This document shows, piece after piece, positions 7,507 to 15,917 of a DNA stretch of 64,000 nt. Below the pieces are notes generated by a model, which saw only the letters and a program-made list of their open reading frames with translations, did no database searches and was not told where the DNA came from. Positions within the stretch are counted from its first letter, which is position 1; every line of letters starts with the position of its first letter. The stretch lies in contig NZ_BOOW01000022.1 in the NCBI RefSeq assembly GCF_016863435.1, positions 99,708 to 163,707 of the forward strand, read 5' to 3'. This DNA is from Sinosporangium siamense (lineage in GTDB: Bacteria > Actinomycetota > Actinomycetes > Streptosporangiales > Streptosporangiaceae). Position numbers and translations under genes: made by a program.

Positions 7507-8238
7507 GTGCCTGAGACAGTCCACGAACTTCGACTCATGGGGCCGTTTCGACTACTTTGCGGAGGCTCTGCACTGCAATTGCCCTATGGGGTGGCCAGGC
7601 TGGTCGCGGCACTGGCGATCATGGGGGCGATGTCCCGCTCACAGGCGGCTGGGCTGCTCTGGCCGGACCGAACCGAGCAACAGGCACTATCCAACCTCCG
7701 CACCACCCTGTCCAGACTGTCCCGGAAAACTCGTGACATCGTAGAGTCAGGCGGCGATGTACTCAGCCTTTCCGAAGGCACGGGGGTGGACGTCGAGATG
7801 CTGACACGCTGGATAAACGACACCATTTACGGCGTGGACTCCTCCGACGGGGAGCTGACCGGCCCACCCGCCGACGTCGACCGCCCGCTGCTGGCCGGCT
7901 GGTCCGACGACTGGGTCATCGACAGCCGTGAGCGACTGCGCATGCTCACCGCCCAAGCCCTGCAGACCGCCGCCGCCCGGCTGCTCTCCCTTGGCCGACC
8001 GGCCGAGGCTCTGCCGTACGGCCTGGCCGCGGTGCAGACCGAGCCCTGGTCGGAGAGCGCGAACCGCACCCTCCTGGAGATCCACGCCCGCCGCGGCGAC
8101 CCCAGCAGCGCGCTACGCCAGTATGAGAAATTCAGCCGAATTCTGTTCCGGGAGCTCGGAGTACCTCCGGCACAGGACATCGTCGCGGCGATCCAGCAGC
8201 TGTACCCCTTCGGCACCGGCCGGGTGAAAGCGGGTTGA
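7507..8238 (+). CDS. BTAD/SARP-like transcriptional regulator
   Basis: A 243-residue activator-type protein. Residues 5-85 form an OmpR/SARP-like winged helix (ELRLMGPFRLLCGG, SRSQAAGLLWPDRTEQQALS, NLRTTLSRLSRK). Residues 120-235 are a bacterial transcriptional activation domain (DRPLLAGWSDDWVIDSRERL, EPWSESANRTLLEIHARRGD, ALRQYEKFSRILFRELGVPP). The GTG at 7507 has GGAAGGAGG upstream and removes 92 non-domain residues. It lacks NB-ARC and TPR domains. Its position divergent from the paralogue operon makes it the likely regulator of that operon. Confidence 0.88.
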   Translation: MPETVHELRLMGPFRLLCGGSALQLPYGVARLVAALAIMGAMSRSQAAGLLWPDRTEQQALSNLRTTLSRLSRKTRDIVESGGDVLSLSEGTGVDVEMLTRWINDTIYGVDSSDGELTGPPADVDRPLLAGWSDDWVIDSRERLRMLTAQALQTAAARLLSLGRPAEALPYGLAAVQTEPWSESANRTLLEIHARRGDPSSALRQYEKFSRILFRELGVPPAQDIVAAIQQLYPFGTGRVKAG

Positions 8239-8244
8239 GGTTTG

Positions 8245-9291
8245 TCAGGAGCCGAGCCCTTCTGGCGTCGCACGCGGGTCATGCGCGGGTACGGCAGAGC
8301 AAACCCGGGCGGGCACCGTGTCGGTGGGCGACACAGACCGCCGACGCGCGGCGACGACTACTGCGGCGCCCGCCCCGAGTGTGAACACCGCTACGCCCGC
8401 GAAGGCGATCAGCGTCTGCCAATCGAGATGGGTCACCGGGATGCCTCGCTTCGCCTGCCAGGTAAGCGCTGCGAACACACCGGTGTAGCCGAGGCCTGCG
8501 ACACCGACCAGCCGGGCCCGGACCCGTTCGTCGCGGAGCCAGCCATGACGGGTCGCGAGTACACCCAGGATCGCGGCGATGAGCAGCAGCACCTGGATGG
8601 CGTGCAAGCCGACGAAGTGCGGTACACGAAGGTCACCGCCGGTCGTACTCCAGTTGGTGAGGAACATTCCGTTGCCGTCGGGGTCGCCGATGCCGTGGCC
8701 GCCTTTCATGGACACCTGGTTGCCATTGGCGTCGGTCACCGTGCGGGGCGTCGCGCCTGCGGAGTTGCTGAGCCAGAGGGCCACGCCCATGCTGGCGACG
8801 GCGAGCCCGAGTCCGGCGCGCAGGGCGCGGGTCATGGCGCGGTCGCCGGTGCGTTGGATCAGGACCAGGACCGCGATAATCAAAGTGATGAGCAGGAGCG
8901 GCGCGACGCCTATGGAGAACACCGTCCGCACGGTCTGAGCGACGGGCTCGGCGTTGGTGTTGAAATGGCTGAAGGTCCCGTGCGCGGCAGCATAAGTGAC
9001 GGCGCCGACGTCCAGCAGACCGGCGACAGCGAAAACGGTGCCGAGCCACCAGCCGAAACGTCTGCCCTTGCTCAGCTTGCTGAGCAGCCACGCCAGCGTC
9101 AGGCCGTATACCCCCATGGCGAAGCCGAACTTCATCGGCTTCACCCAGACCGATTCGCCCATGAGCAGGCGATCGTCGACGAACAGAGCGACGGCAGAGA
9201 GCAAAGTCAGGGTGAACATGAGCGTGGCGTTCGCCACTAGCGGGCGGTGCCATGCGCGCACCGCGCTGAGACATGTTGCAAAGGTCGCCAA
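8245..9291 (-). CDS. Multispanning membrane protein of unknown function
   Basis: A 348-residue integral membrane protein with about eight hydrophobic segments, e.g. LMFTLTLLSAVALFV, FAMGVYGLTLAWLL, VAPLLLITLIIAVLVLI and VGLHAIQVLLLIAAILGVLA. A soluble Gly/Asn-rich loop (TDANGNQVSMKGGHGIGDPD) lies in the middle. The motif SVWVKPMKFGFAMGVY near the N-terminus is typical of a conserved actinobacterial membrane family. The TTG at 9291 has GGAGCG 6 nt upstream; GTG 9261 is an alternative. It is tail-to-tail with the BTAD regulator, 6 bp apart. Function unknown. Confidence 0.82.
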   Translation of the reverse strand: MATFATCLSAVRAWHRPLVANATLMFTLTLLSAVALFVDDRLLMGESVWVKPMKFGFAMGVYGLTLAWLLSKLSKGRRFGWWLGTVFAVAGLLDVGAVTYAAAHGTFSHFNTNAEPVAQTVRTVFSIGVAPLLLITLIIAVLVLIQRTGDRAMTRALRAGLGLAVASMGVALWLSNSAGATPRTVTDANGNQVSMKGGHGIGDPDGNGMFLTNWSTTGGDLRVPHFVGLHAIQVLLLIAAILGVLATRHGWLRDERVRARLVGVAGLGYTGVFAALTWQAKRGIPVTHLDWQTLIAFAGVAVFTLGAGAAVVVAARRRSVSPTDTVPARVCSAVPAHDPRATPEGLGS

Positions 9292-9417
9292 CGGGCGCTC
9301 CAGACGAGGATCAGGGGATCGTAGCTACTTGAACTAGCCCGCTTGAACAAAGGTGATGTGTCCACCAGCCTCGGCGAATGTGCGCCCCATGACCATCTGA
9401 TATGCCCCCGAACACGG

Positions 9418-9460
9418 CCGGGGGTTAACCCCACCGGCCGGGCCGGGGGTTAACCCCCGG
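9418..9460. promoter_or_regulatory. Tandem GGGGTTAACCCC palindromes
   Basis: A perfect 18-bp palindrome CCGGGGGTTAACCCCCGG lies at 9443-9460. A near copy, CCGGGGGTTAACCCC, lies 25 bp upstream at 9418-9432. They sit in the 339-bp divergent gap 9292-9630 between the membrane protein and the GYD gene. Symmetry and duplication favour an operator for an unlinked regulator, although either could form a hairpin. Nothing else is seen in this gap. Confidence 0.45.
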
Positions 9461-9630
9461 AGCAGAGCTTGGATGGCATGTAAAGCGGTGCGGACTTCGC
9501 AGCGTCAGAGTGCGACAGGGGAAAACCAGTACAACGGTTGGGATTACCGTCGCCCTACGCCGAGAACCTCGATCGTGACTGCAATCGCCGCTCCAGAGTG
9601 GGGTGGCGGCACGAAAAGAGGGACTCGACC

Positions 9631-9951
9631 ATGCCCAAATACCTGATTCAGGCGACCTACACCGCAGATGGCCTCAAAGGAGTGCTGCAAGATGGCGGCA
9701 CCGGCCGCCGGCAGGCGGTGGAGCGCATGGCGGAAAGCGTCGGCGGCCGGGTAGAGCAGATGTATTTCGCGTTCGGCGAGACGGACACGTATGTAATCGT
9801 CGATCTGCCGGGCAATGCGGCTTCGGCCGCTCTGGGTCTTACGATATCGGCGTCTGGAGGGGTACGAACGAAAACGGCTGTCCTGCTGACGCCAGAGGAG
9901 ATCGACGAAGCCACGCGAGTGGAAGTGGCGTACAGAGCTCCTGGCGCGTGA
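9631..9951 (+). CDS. GYD-domain protein
   Basis: A 106-residue ferredoxin-fold protein of the GYD family (MPKYLIQATYTADGLKGVLQ, RVEQMYFAFGETDTYVIVDL, LTPEEIDEA). Family members are single-domain alpha/beta dimers of unclear function found beside oxidoreductases. The ATG at 9631 begins the conserved KYL-x-QATY strand and has AGAGGGA upstream; the 31 upstream in-frame residues are not family-like. It stands alone, convergent with the lipoprotein gene. Confidence 0.88.
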   Translation: MPKYLIQATYTADGLKGVLQDGGTGRRQAVERMAESVGGRVEQMYFAFGETDTYVIVDLPGNAASAALGLTISASGGVRTKTAVLLTPEEIDEATRVEVAYRAPGA

Positions 9952-10272
9952 CAGCCGGTGATCGCGAACGCCTGGACCGGCTCTTGGGCATGGCGCCGGT
10001 CAATCTCTCCCGGCGTCGGGAGGCGGACAACCGACAGGACGGGCCCTTGCCAGCGAGATCAGCCTGACTGAGTCCCCTCCGCCCGGGCCTTGGCCTGGCT
10101 TCGATCGGCTCTGTGAACGCCTTGTTCAGCGCGTTGCGGGAGGCCTTAGTCTGCCCGGATGGACGCGGTCACGATGCTCGAATGGCTTCTGGAACGCGAT
10201 GTGAACGCTCTGATCAGAGTGGATGCCGGGCGTGAAGGTGTTCGGCCGTGGACCTTCCACAACCTGCCGCGA
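9952..10272. other. Convergent intergenic stretch, nothing identified
   Basis: This 321-bp gap lies between the 3' ends of the GYD gene and the lipoprotein gene. No coding potential, clear terminator stem or repeat was found on either strand. Confidence 0.4.
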
Positions 10273-11364
10273 TCAGGTCGCGGCCAGCGGTACGCCGATC
10301 TGGATGTCGAGGTATGCCACCAGGTCATCTCCCTCGACACGGCCCCGGCGCGCATCGATGATCACAATTGTCCCGGCCACGATGCCCGCGAAACCGGTGC
10401 CGGATCGCCGGGACTGTTCGATGCGGTCCGTGACCGGACGGCGGACCGCCTCGGTGAGAAAAGTGAGGCCGTGCGGGAATTCCTCGCTGAGCAGGTGTCG
10501 TTGCCGCCCCGATTCGATCAGGCTGCCGATGCCGAACTGGGCCGAGACGATTTGATCACCACGGAGGCTGACACGGAAGTAGCCGTTCGACTGGGAACGA
10601 GTGCAGCTCTGCTGGGGCGGATAGAAACAGTCATAACCACCGGCCAGAAGATCATCAACAGCGGAACTCATCGTGGTCGCGTAGTGCTCGGAACCGAACG
10701 GCCACCGCCGCACCGAGGTGTCCCGGGCGGAGACGACCAGTCCGCTGTGCCGGTCGTAGCTGTAGTCCGCGTGCGCGTCCCTCCACCCAATCCAGGGGAT
10801 ATCGACGTCCCGCCATCTCGGACGGGCCTCGAAATCGCGATTGAAATCGTCCATCTCCCGCCTTATGCGATCACCGGCGCCGGGCCAGATCGCGGTCAGT
10901 GTAGGCGCCGCGGCCGCGGCAACCCGATCGCCCTGATCGCGCTCATGGTTCACCTGGGTGGCCGGGAACCACGCCCAGGCGAGCCGGTCTTCGCGGTCAA
11001 GCAGGAAGTGGGCCACCTGCGGATGGAGCGTGTCCGTCTCGTCACGGTGACCGATCCGGCACCACATGGCCCGACCGTCCGCATTGGCCCGCACCTGCGC
11101 ACAGAACCAACCGGCCTCCCCCAACGGCCGAGTGAGAGCCCCTGCCGTACCGCCGACCGGGGCCGGCTCGGCCCGGGAGTTCTCACCCGCCGCGCCATGC
11201 TCGTAAACGCCGGCGGGCGGCAGCGGCGGCGGTTCACCCGAGCCTGTGCAGCCCGTCAACGCGAGCGGCCCGAGGAATACGGTCATCAAGGCGATCACGA
11301 GCACTCGAGGGACCGGCCTATGTCGGCATGCGAACGTGGAAAATGAGCGAAACACGGTGTTCAT
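10273..11364 (-). CDS. Secreted lipoprotein of unknown function
   Basis: A 363-residue protein. An Arg-rich n-region (FACRHRPVPR) is followed by the hydrophobic core VLVIALMTVFLGPLAL and the lipobox LTGC, so Cys39 should be lipidated and the protein anchored outside the membrane. The mature part has many Trp and Asp residues (EAGWFCAQVRANADGRAMWC, HPQVAHFLLDREDRLAWAWF) and no recognised catalytic motif. An overlapping ORF on the opposite strand (10159-11346) lacks domain features and was rejected. Confidence 0.75.
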   Translation of the reverse strand: MNTVFRSFSTFACRHRPVPRVLVIALMTVFLGPLALTGCTGSGEPPPLPPAGVYEHGAAGENSRAEPAPVGGTAGALTRPLGEAGWFCAQVRANADGRAMWCRIGHRDETDTLHPQVAHFLLDREDRLAWAWFPATQVNHERDQGDRVAAAAAPTLTAIWPGAGDRIRREMDDFNRDFEARPRWRDVDIPWIGWRDAHADYSYDRHSGLVVSARDTSVRRWPFGSEHYATTMSSAVDDLLAGGYDCFYPPQQSCTRSQSNGYFRVSLRGDQIVSAQFGIGSLIESGRQRHLLSEEFPHGLTFLTEAVRRPVTDRIEQSRRSGTGFAGIVAGTIVIIDARRGRVEGDDLVAYLDIQIGVPLAAT

Positions 11365-11698
11365 CGAAGCCGCCGGCCCCCTAGGTCGGCAACTTGGATC
11401 ACCAGGCGCGCATTCCCGGTGGCCTCACGGCGGTCGGCAAGCAAGCGGTGCGACGGCGATCCGGGCACCATTTAGGTCGCTGTCGTCGCAGTGGCGAAAA
11501 CTCCTGTCAGTTGAACCGGCACCTGTACGGCAAAGCCGCGCGCCCGTAGCCGAGGGCGAACCGGCAGGGAACAGGTAACACGTGAACTCATGCACGAGGG
11601 ACGGGCACCTACGGTTGCCAAATGGTTACCTTTCTCACCCAACTGGAGGTCCCGGCCTGCCTAGACTCGGCGTCACTCCAAGAAGAGAAAGGAGCCGA
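11365..11698. promoter_or_regulatory. Divergent promoter gap, no clear motif
   Basis: This 334-bp gap separates the divergent lipoprotein and the DUF6232-like gene. I see no strong dyad. The only clear signal is the AAAGGAG ribosome site at the right edge for the gene starting at 11699. Confidence 0.35.
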
Positions 11699-12202
11699 AT
11701 GCGGCTCAGTTACTCATCAGTTCAGGTACGCATCGCCGAGAACATCCTCTGGGTAGGCGGAGAGGCCTACCCACTGGGTAACATCTCTCACGTGGGCCAG
11801 CGCAGCCTGGAGGTGAACAAAAAAAGAGCCAGGCAAAAATTCATCGCGCAAGCCGTTTTCATTGTGCTCCTCGGCATATTTTTCCCTGGCGAGGCGATCA
11901 AATTTCTGTTCCTGGCCGTCATGATGGCCATTTCGGTTTGGCGGCTCACCGCCGTGCTTCGCACACCCCCGGTGTATGGATTGGTCATCAATACGGCCGG
12001 GACGCAGTTTGATGCCGTCTGGGGCTCGAACCAGAACGAGATCGGCGATCTGGTACAGGAGATCACTGCGGCGATCAGCCGACCCGGCACCGTGAACAAG
12101 ATCTACAACATCAACTCCGTGCAAGGCGACCTCATCCAGTTATATGGAAAAGGCATCGGCAAGGCACAGCACAACGGTTCCGGCAACGTGGTTGTCCCGT
12201 GA
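11699..12202 (+). CDS. DUF6232-like membrane protein with C-terminal repeat motif
   Basis: A 167-residue protein. The N-terminal strands (VQVRIAENILWVGGEAYPLG) and the central pair of membrane helices (about 48-62 and 66-82), then LVINTAGTQFDAVWG and a helix ending EITAAI, fit the DUF6232 family. After a short linker, residues 143-166 carry GDLIQLYGKGIGKAQHNGSG plus NVVV, a motif repeated twice at the start of the next gene. The ATG at 11699 has AAAGGAG. The stop overlaps the next start by 4 bp (GTGA), so the two are translationally coupled. The motif is a candidate amyloid-type or homotypic-interaction module. Confidence 0.8.
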   Translation: MRLSYSSVQVRIAENILWVGGEAYPLGNISHVGQRSLEVNKKRARQKFIAQAVFIVLLGIFFPGEAIKFLFLAVMMAISVWRLTAVLRTPPVYGLVINTAGTQFDAVWGSNQNEIGDLVQEITAAISRPGTVNKIYNINSVQGDLIQLYGKGIGKAQHNGSGNVVVP

Positions 12203-12453
12203 CCAAAAGTGATCACATAGTTCAACATGGACCGGGAAGCATCGGCAAGGCAGAGCACAGCGGCACCGGAGACATCGTCGCCGGGGGAAAGTCCAGCAGA
12301 CATCCACAGCCGTCTGCGCGCCCTATGCAGCGATCCAGTCCCGCGGAGAGGCTCTCTGGCACCGGCCGAGGTGACGTCATCCAGCAGTATGGGGCGGGAA
12401 GCATCGGCAAGGCTCAGCACAGCGGCACCGGAGACATTGTTGTCGGGGGAAAG
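12152..12453 (+). repeat. Three DNA copies of the shared motif
   Basis: Units lie at 12152-12190, 12233-12291 and 12395-12453. The last two are almost identical over 59 bp, and all contain GGCATCGGCAAGGC or a one-base variant. The high nucleotide identity suggests recent duplication within the second gene. Confidence 0.75.
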
Positions 12454-12726
12454 ACGGATCACGGTCATCCCCCTTTTCCTCCGTCTCCGCCGCAGTCCCC
12501 GATCCCACAACGGGTCGCTCACACTAGGGGCTGGTTTCGGCCCGCCCCGCTGGCGGCCCTTGGCGCGGTCTTGTCGACCTTGGTAAGTGCCCTCATCAAC
12601 CTGCTCACAGCTTCGTGGAGCTGGTGGCTTTTCGCCGTCGCCGCCGTGCTGTTGTTGATTGTGGCGGCGATTGCATATCGCCTGGCGCCGGCACCTGCGA
12701 GCAGCCAGGTGGTAGACGAGCCTTAA
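12199..12726 (+). CDS. Membrane protein with two N-terminal copies of the shared repeat motif
   Basis: A 175-residue protein starting at GTG 12199, overlapping the previous stop. Residues 5-31 (VQHGPGSIGKAEHSGTGDIV core) and 59-85 (IQQYGAGSIGKAQHSGTGDI core) are two copies of the motif that ends the upstream protein. A Pro-rich linker (HPPFPPSPPQSPIPQ) leads to two membrane helices (LAALGAVLSTLVSALINLL and WWLFAVAAVLLLIVAAIAY). The motifs therefore face the cytoplasm or cell surface on a membrane anchor. No enzyme domain is visible. Confidence 0.78.
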   Translation: MTKSDHIVQHGPGSIGKAEHSGTGDIVAGGKSSRHPQPSARPMQRSSPAERLSGTGRGDVIQQYGAGSIGKAQHSGTGDIVVGGKTDHGHPPFPPSPPQSPIPQRVAHTRGWFRPAPLAALGAVLSTLVSALINLLTASWSWWLFAVAAVLLLIVAAIAYRLAPAPASSQVVDEP

Positions 12727-13072
12727 CCGCCTCCAGCGGAGCACTCCTGCTTCGGCATGAATGCCATGCCGCGTAGCAGCATCAAAAGGGGCGGGTGACC
12801 AGGAAGCCTGATCATCCCAGACGTGGCCACCGTCTCCAGCGAGCCGAATCGGACCGGCGCCGCTTCCACTTCGGACGGTCCAGCGGCGGAGGGGTGATCA
12901 GGCAAGGCGAAGCACGCACGGTGCACAACAACTCCCGGCCATGCTTTGATCAGCGTGCCTGGTTCAGTGGCCGGAGGCCACTCGTCGTGCCGACTTCGAG
13001 ACTCGACAAGGTTCTCCAGCCCTTTGCCCCGGAAGCCCGGAAGCCTGCAGGGGCAGGCGGGGACCGCACATC
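12727..13072. other. Intergenic stretch with a possible decayed repeat copy
   Basis: The 346-bp stretch has no convincing gene. At 12898-12935, GGCAAGGCGAAGCACGCACG resembles the repeat core (GGCAAGGCTCAGCACAGCGG) and would read SGKAKHA, so it may be a fourth, decayed copy. Confidence 0.3.
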
Positions 13073-13618
13073 GTGCGAAGTGCCTGCCATCATGATCCGA
13101 TGCACCAGGTATGGGACACGTGGGGGCTGGTCGTCCTCGCGGCTGCCCTGGCCCTCCCTCTAGCGGCGCTCGTCGCGCTTGTCCTCACGCGTCACCGCGT
13201 TCGCCGAGAGCACCCCGCTCCCCGCCGCACGGCAGTCGCGGATGTCGCCGTCGTGGTCGGCACCGCTCCGTGGCTCTGGATGATCCTCACGCCCGGGAGC
13301 GGGCAGAGTGTGCAACTTATCCCTCTGGTCGACCTGGGGGAGCAGATCGCGCGGATGCCACCGGAAGCGGTGTTCGTACAGATCGTAGGTAATCTCCTGG
13401 TCTTTTCGGCACTCGGTGCGATGCTCCCGGTCCGTTCGGCACGCTTCGCCTCAATCACAGCGGTCGCCGCTGTCGCGGCCACCGCCTCGCTCTCGGTCGA
13501 AATCCTGCAATACGTCTTACGGATCGAGCGGGTAAGTTCTGTGGACGATGTCATCTTGAATACAACCGGTGCCGTGCTGGCGGGGCTTGTCACTCGGAGA
13601 TGGTGGGCCCGCCGCTAG
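13073..13618 (+). CDS. VanZ-like membrane protein
   Basis: A 181-residue protein with four or five membrane helices (VVLAAALALPLAALVALVL, VAVVVGTAPWLWMIL, QIVGNLLVFSALGAMLPV, ITAVAAVAATASLSVEILQY). The pattern IPLVDL ... NLLVFSALGAMLP ... SVEILQYVL ... SSVDDVILNTTGAVLAGL is diagnostic of the VanZ-like family, whose founder confers low-level teicoplanin resistance; most relatives have unknown roles. The start is either GTG 13073 (with GGCGGGGA) or ATG 13100. Confidence 0.85.
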   Translation: MRSACHHDPMHQVWDTWGLVVLAAALALPLAALVALVLTRHRVRREHPAPRRTAVADVAVVVGTAPWLWMILTPGSGQSVQLIPLVDLGEQIARMPPEAVFVQIVGNLLVFSALGAMLPVRSARFASITAVAAVAATASLSVEILQYVLRIERVSSVDDVILNTTGAVLAGLVTRRWWARR

Positions 13619-13759
13619 TCGAGTGCCGGGTCGCCCAGCTCCGCCGCGGCTTCGACGTATAGGTTGCCCACGTCCAGGCCGGCGAGCACGCGTTTCAACA
13701 CGGATAAGACCCGGGGTCACGCCGTATGGCCAGACCAGGGTGAACACAGGAGGTCGTTG

Positions 13760-14374
13760 TCATCGAGGACAGGCGGTGTTGGCAGGCGCTTCCGGTGAGT
13801 CGGTGTTCAAGGTGAGGCCCCAGGCTCTGTACAAGCGCGCGGGCACGGGAGGGTCACATACACGCGCATCGTAGACGCCTGCATACTTCCATTTCCCATC
13901 ACCCTGCCGAGTCCAGTGGTAAATACCGTCCTTCAGCGACGCGATAGTGTGATAAACATCAGCGGCTTTCGTCTTGCCATAGATAATGCCGTAGTAGATA
14001 GTGCCCCCAGTGGCAACGTCGGTTGCCCGGCCGGAGGGGCCGGAGGCCCTCGCTGCAGCCGCGAGTGCGTCGCGTGTCGCCTGTCCGATCTCAAGGGGCA
14101 AGGCCATCCCAGCGGGGTGCCGCGGACCGAGATCTTCCTCTTCCTCTTGTAAATCCTTTCCGGCAGCGTCCCCGGGCTGGCTGTCGGTCTGTCCCACGTC
14201 TTGCGGAGACGGCGCCGAACCCGTGGCGACCACGGGTGTCAGGGCGGCAGTTGGCGGGCCACTCGCGGGCTGCGGAGAAGCGCCGAACACAATTGCCACC
14301 GTCGCGATCGCAGCCACTGTGACCAGTATGGCCATACCGAGGACCGTCACCGTTAAAAGCGGTTTCGCCTTCAT
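13760..14374 (-). CDS. Membrane-anchored or secreted protein of unknown function
   Basis: A 204-residue protein beginning MKAKPLLTVTVLGMAILVTV, a single N-terminal membrane segment or uncleaved signal (no lipobox). A Pro/Ser/Gln-rich linker with a DLQEEEEDLG run follows. The C-terminal domain (about 115-200) holds GGTIYYGIIYGKTKAADVYH and KYAGVYDARVCDPPVPARLY, which look like an extracellular sensing domain with two Cys. ATG 14374 was chosen because the upstream 14 residues lack signal character. It is convergent with the VanZ-like gene. Confidence 0.7.
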   Translation of the reverse strand: MKAKPLLTVTVLGMAILVTVAAIATVAIVFGASPQPASGPPTAALTPVVATGSAPSPQDVGQTDSQPGDAAGKDLQEEEEDLGPRHPAGMALPLEIGQATRDALAAAARASGPSGRATDVATGGTIYYGIIYGKTKAADVYHTIASLKDGIYHWTRQGDGKWKYAGVYDARVCDPPVPARLYRAWGLTLNTDSPEAPANTACPR

Positions 14375-14678
14375 AGAAATATCTTCGCATACGCACTTGT
14401 CCCACGCCCGTCGCATTCTTCACACGACAGGCGTTAAGTGGGAATCGATGGGAAACTCACCGCCGTTGGACCCGCAATATGCCTGGGAAGAGAGCGACGC
14501 GGAATAGATAACACGACGTAAATTCGAGGAACATGTCGTCTGTCATCAGGTCGCGAACGGCTCGAAGTCGACACCGCCAGCGATACCGCCCACCTGCGAC
14601 TCCGCTTCCAGCGGCCGGACTCTCCGAGCGAACTCCTACCGGCACGACTGCGTCGACGCTCCAGAGGGCGATGGGACT

Positions 14679-14700
14679 AATTTGGAGTCGACTCCAAATT
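14679..14700. promoter_or_regulatory. 22-bp perfect palindrome upstream of TetR gene
   Basis: AATTTGGAGTC is followed at once by its exact reverse complement, with the centre at 14689/14690. A further half-site ACTCCAA lies at 14709-14715, immediately before the ATG of the TetR gene. This is a strong autoregulatory operator candidate. The rest of the 14375-14717 gap shows no gene. Confidence 0.7.
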
Positions 14701-14717
14701 TTCAGTACACTCCAAGC

Positions 14718-15371
14718 ATGTCTGAGGGGCTGCGAGAGCGGAAGAAGCGGCAGACGCGTGAGCGCATCTCCGAGGTGGCCGTCGGTCTTTTCGTGGCGCG
14801 CGGCTTCGACAAGGTCACCATCGCCGAGGTTGCCGAGGCGGCCGAAGTGTCGGTCAACACCGTTTACAACTACTTCGCCTGCAAGGAGGATCTCGTCCTC
14901 CCACCGGAAGAGGCGTCCGTGCAGCGACTGGCCGACATCGTCCGGCAGCGGCCGGTCGGGCAGTCGGCAGCGGGTGCGGTGTTGGCCGAGCTTCGCAGTG
15001 CCGTACGGCGGCGCGACCGCAAGGTCGGGTTGAGCCCGGGATTTGGACGGGTGCTGGAGATGATGAGGGCGGCCCCCACGCTGGCCGCCCGCCTGGAAGA
15101 TCTCGGGCGGGACATGACGGAGGCTCTCACCCTGGCGCTGGCCGAGGAGACCGGGGCGAAGCAGGATGATCTGCTGCCGCGCGTGGTGGCCTGGCAGATC
15201 GGGAGTCTGCACGCGCTCGTTTACACCGAAGTCGGGCAGCGGGCGGCTTTGGGTGAGTCTTCCGATGCCATTTCCACTGCCCTGGTGAACCTCCTGGACA
15301 CCGTCGAGGGACTCCTCAGCGAGCGCGTCCTCACCTATGCCACACGGGAGGGAAACTCATGTTCAGGGTGA
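14718..15371 (+). CDS. TetR-family regulator
   Basis: A 217-residue repressor. The HTH spans residues 9-56 (RKKRQTRERISEVAVGLFVA, KVTIAEVAEAAEVSVNTVYN, YFACKEDLVL). The C-terminal domain is helical (LSPGFGRVLEMMRAAPTLAA, AWQIGSLHALVYTEVG). The ATG at 14718 lies 17 bp after the 22-bp palindrome. Its last 13 bp overlap the DUF6204 gene, so both are co-expressed and autoregulation through the palindrome would control the pair. Confidence 0.9.
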   Translation: MSEGLRERKKRQTRERISEVAVGLFVARGFDKVTIAEVAEAAEVSVNTVYNYFACKEDLVLPPEEASVQRLADIVRQRPVGQSAAGAVLAELRSAVRRRDRKVGLSPGFGRVLEMMRAAPTLAARLEDLGRDMTEALTLALAEETGAKQDDLLPRVVAWQIGSLHALVYTEVGQRAALGESSDAISTALVNLLDTVEGLLSERVLTYATREGNSCSG

Positions 15372-15655
15372 CCATCAGGGGCAAGTTCCAGGCGCTCGGC
15401 GAGGACGACCGAGCCGCTGTGCTGGCCGCAGGCGGCACGGCCTACACCGAAGCCGGCACGTTCACCCACGACCAGAGCGTGTCCGCATTCACCTTCCGCT
15501 GCCAGGTGTCTGCGGGAGAGGGTGACGGCGAGGATGAGGCGGCCCTGGGAGCCATGGCAGCGCTGGACACGTATGGGTGCCCGCACGAGATCCTGAAGAT
15601 CGCAGTAACGGACATGCGTGACATCAAGATCCGCCGAAAGTCGCGGACCGCCTGA
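15359..15655 (+). CDS. DUF6204-family protein
   Basis: A 98-residue single-domain protein starting MFRVTIRGKFQALGEDDRAA and containing EAGTFTHDQSVSAFTFRCQV and AVTDMRDIKIRRK, the hallmark segments of the DUF6204 family of small actinobacterial proteins. These often follow a TetR gene. Function is unknown; an alpha/beta fold of the dodecin or ferredoxin type is plausible. It overlaps the TetR stop by 13 bp. Confidence 0.82.
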   Translation: MFRVTIRGKFQALGEDDRAAVLAAGGTAYTEAGTFTHDQSVSAFTFRCQVSAGEGDGEDEAALGAMAALDTYGCPHEILKIAVTDMRDIKIRRKSRTA

Positions 15656-15917
15656 GAGCGGCCGATCGTCAGGCAGTGACAAGGGACCGCCACGTGGGCG
15701 TGCGCCATACAACAAACAGTTCGCCCTGGGCGGGTGCTCTCCTCCTCCAAACCGGGGTTGAACGCCCGCTTTTGCGGACCAGGATCGGTAGCGAATCGCG
15801 CCTGGGAACCAGGAGGCGAAGTTCCATGCCTCCCACTCGCCGTCGCTTCCCGGCATCGTTTCTCGATTCGAGCCTCTTTTCCACACGGTGCCGTTCGGGA
15901 GTACGTACCATTCTCCC

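Noticed and set aside
10159..11346. 395-codon rightward frame opposite the lipoprotein
   Set aside because: The minus strand shows a signal peptide with lipobox and natural composition; the plus frame has no domain.
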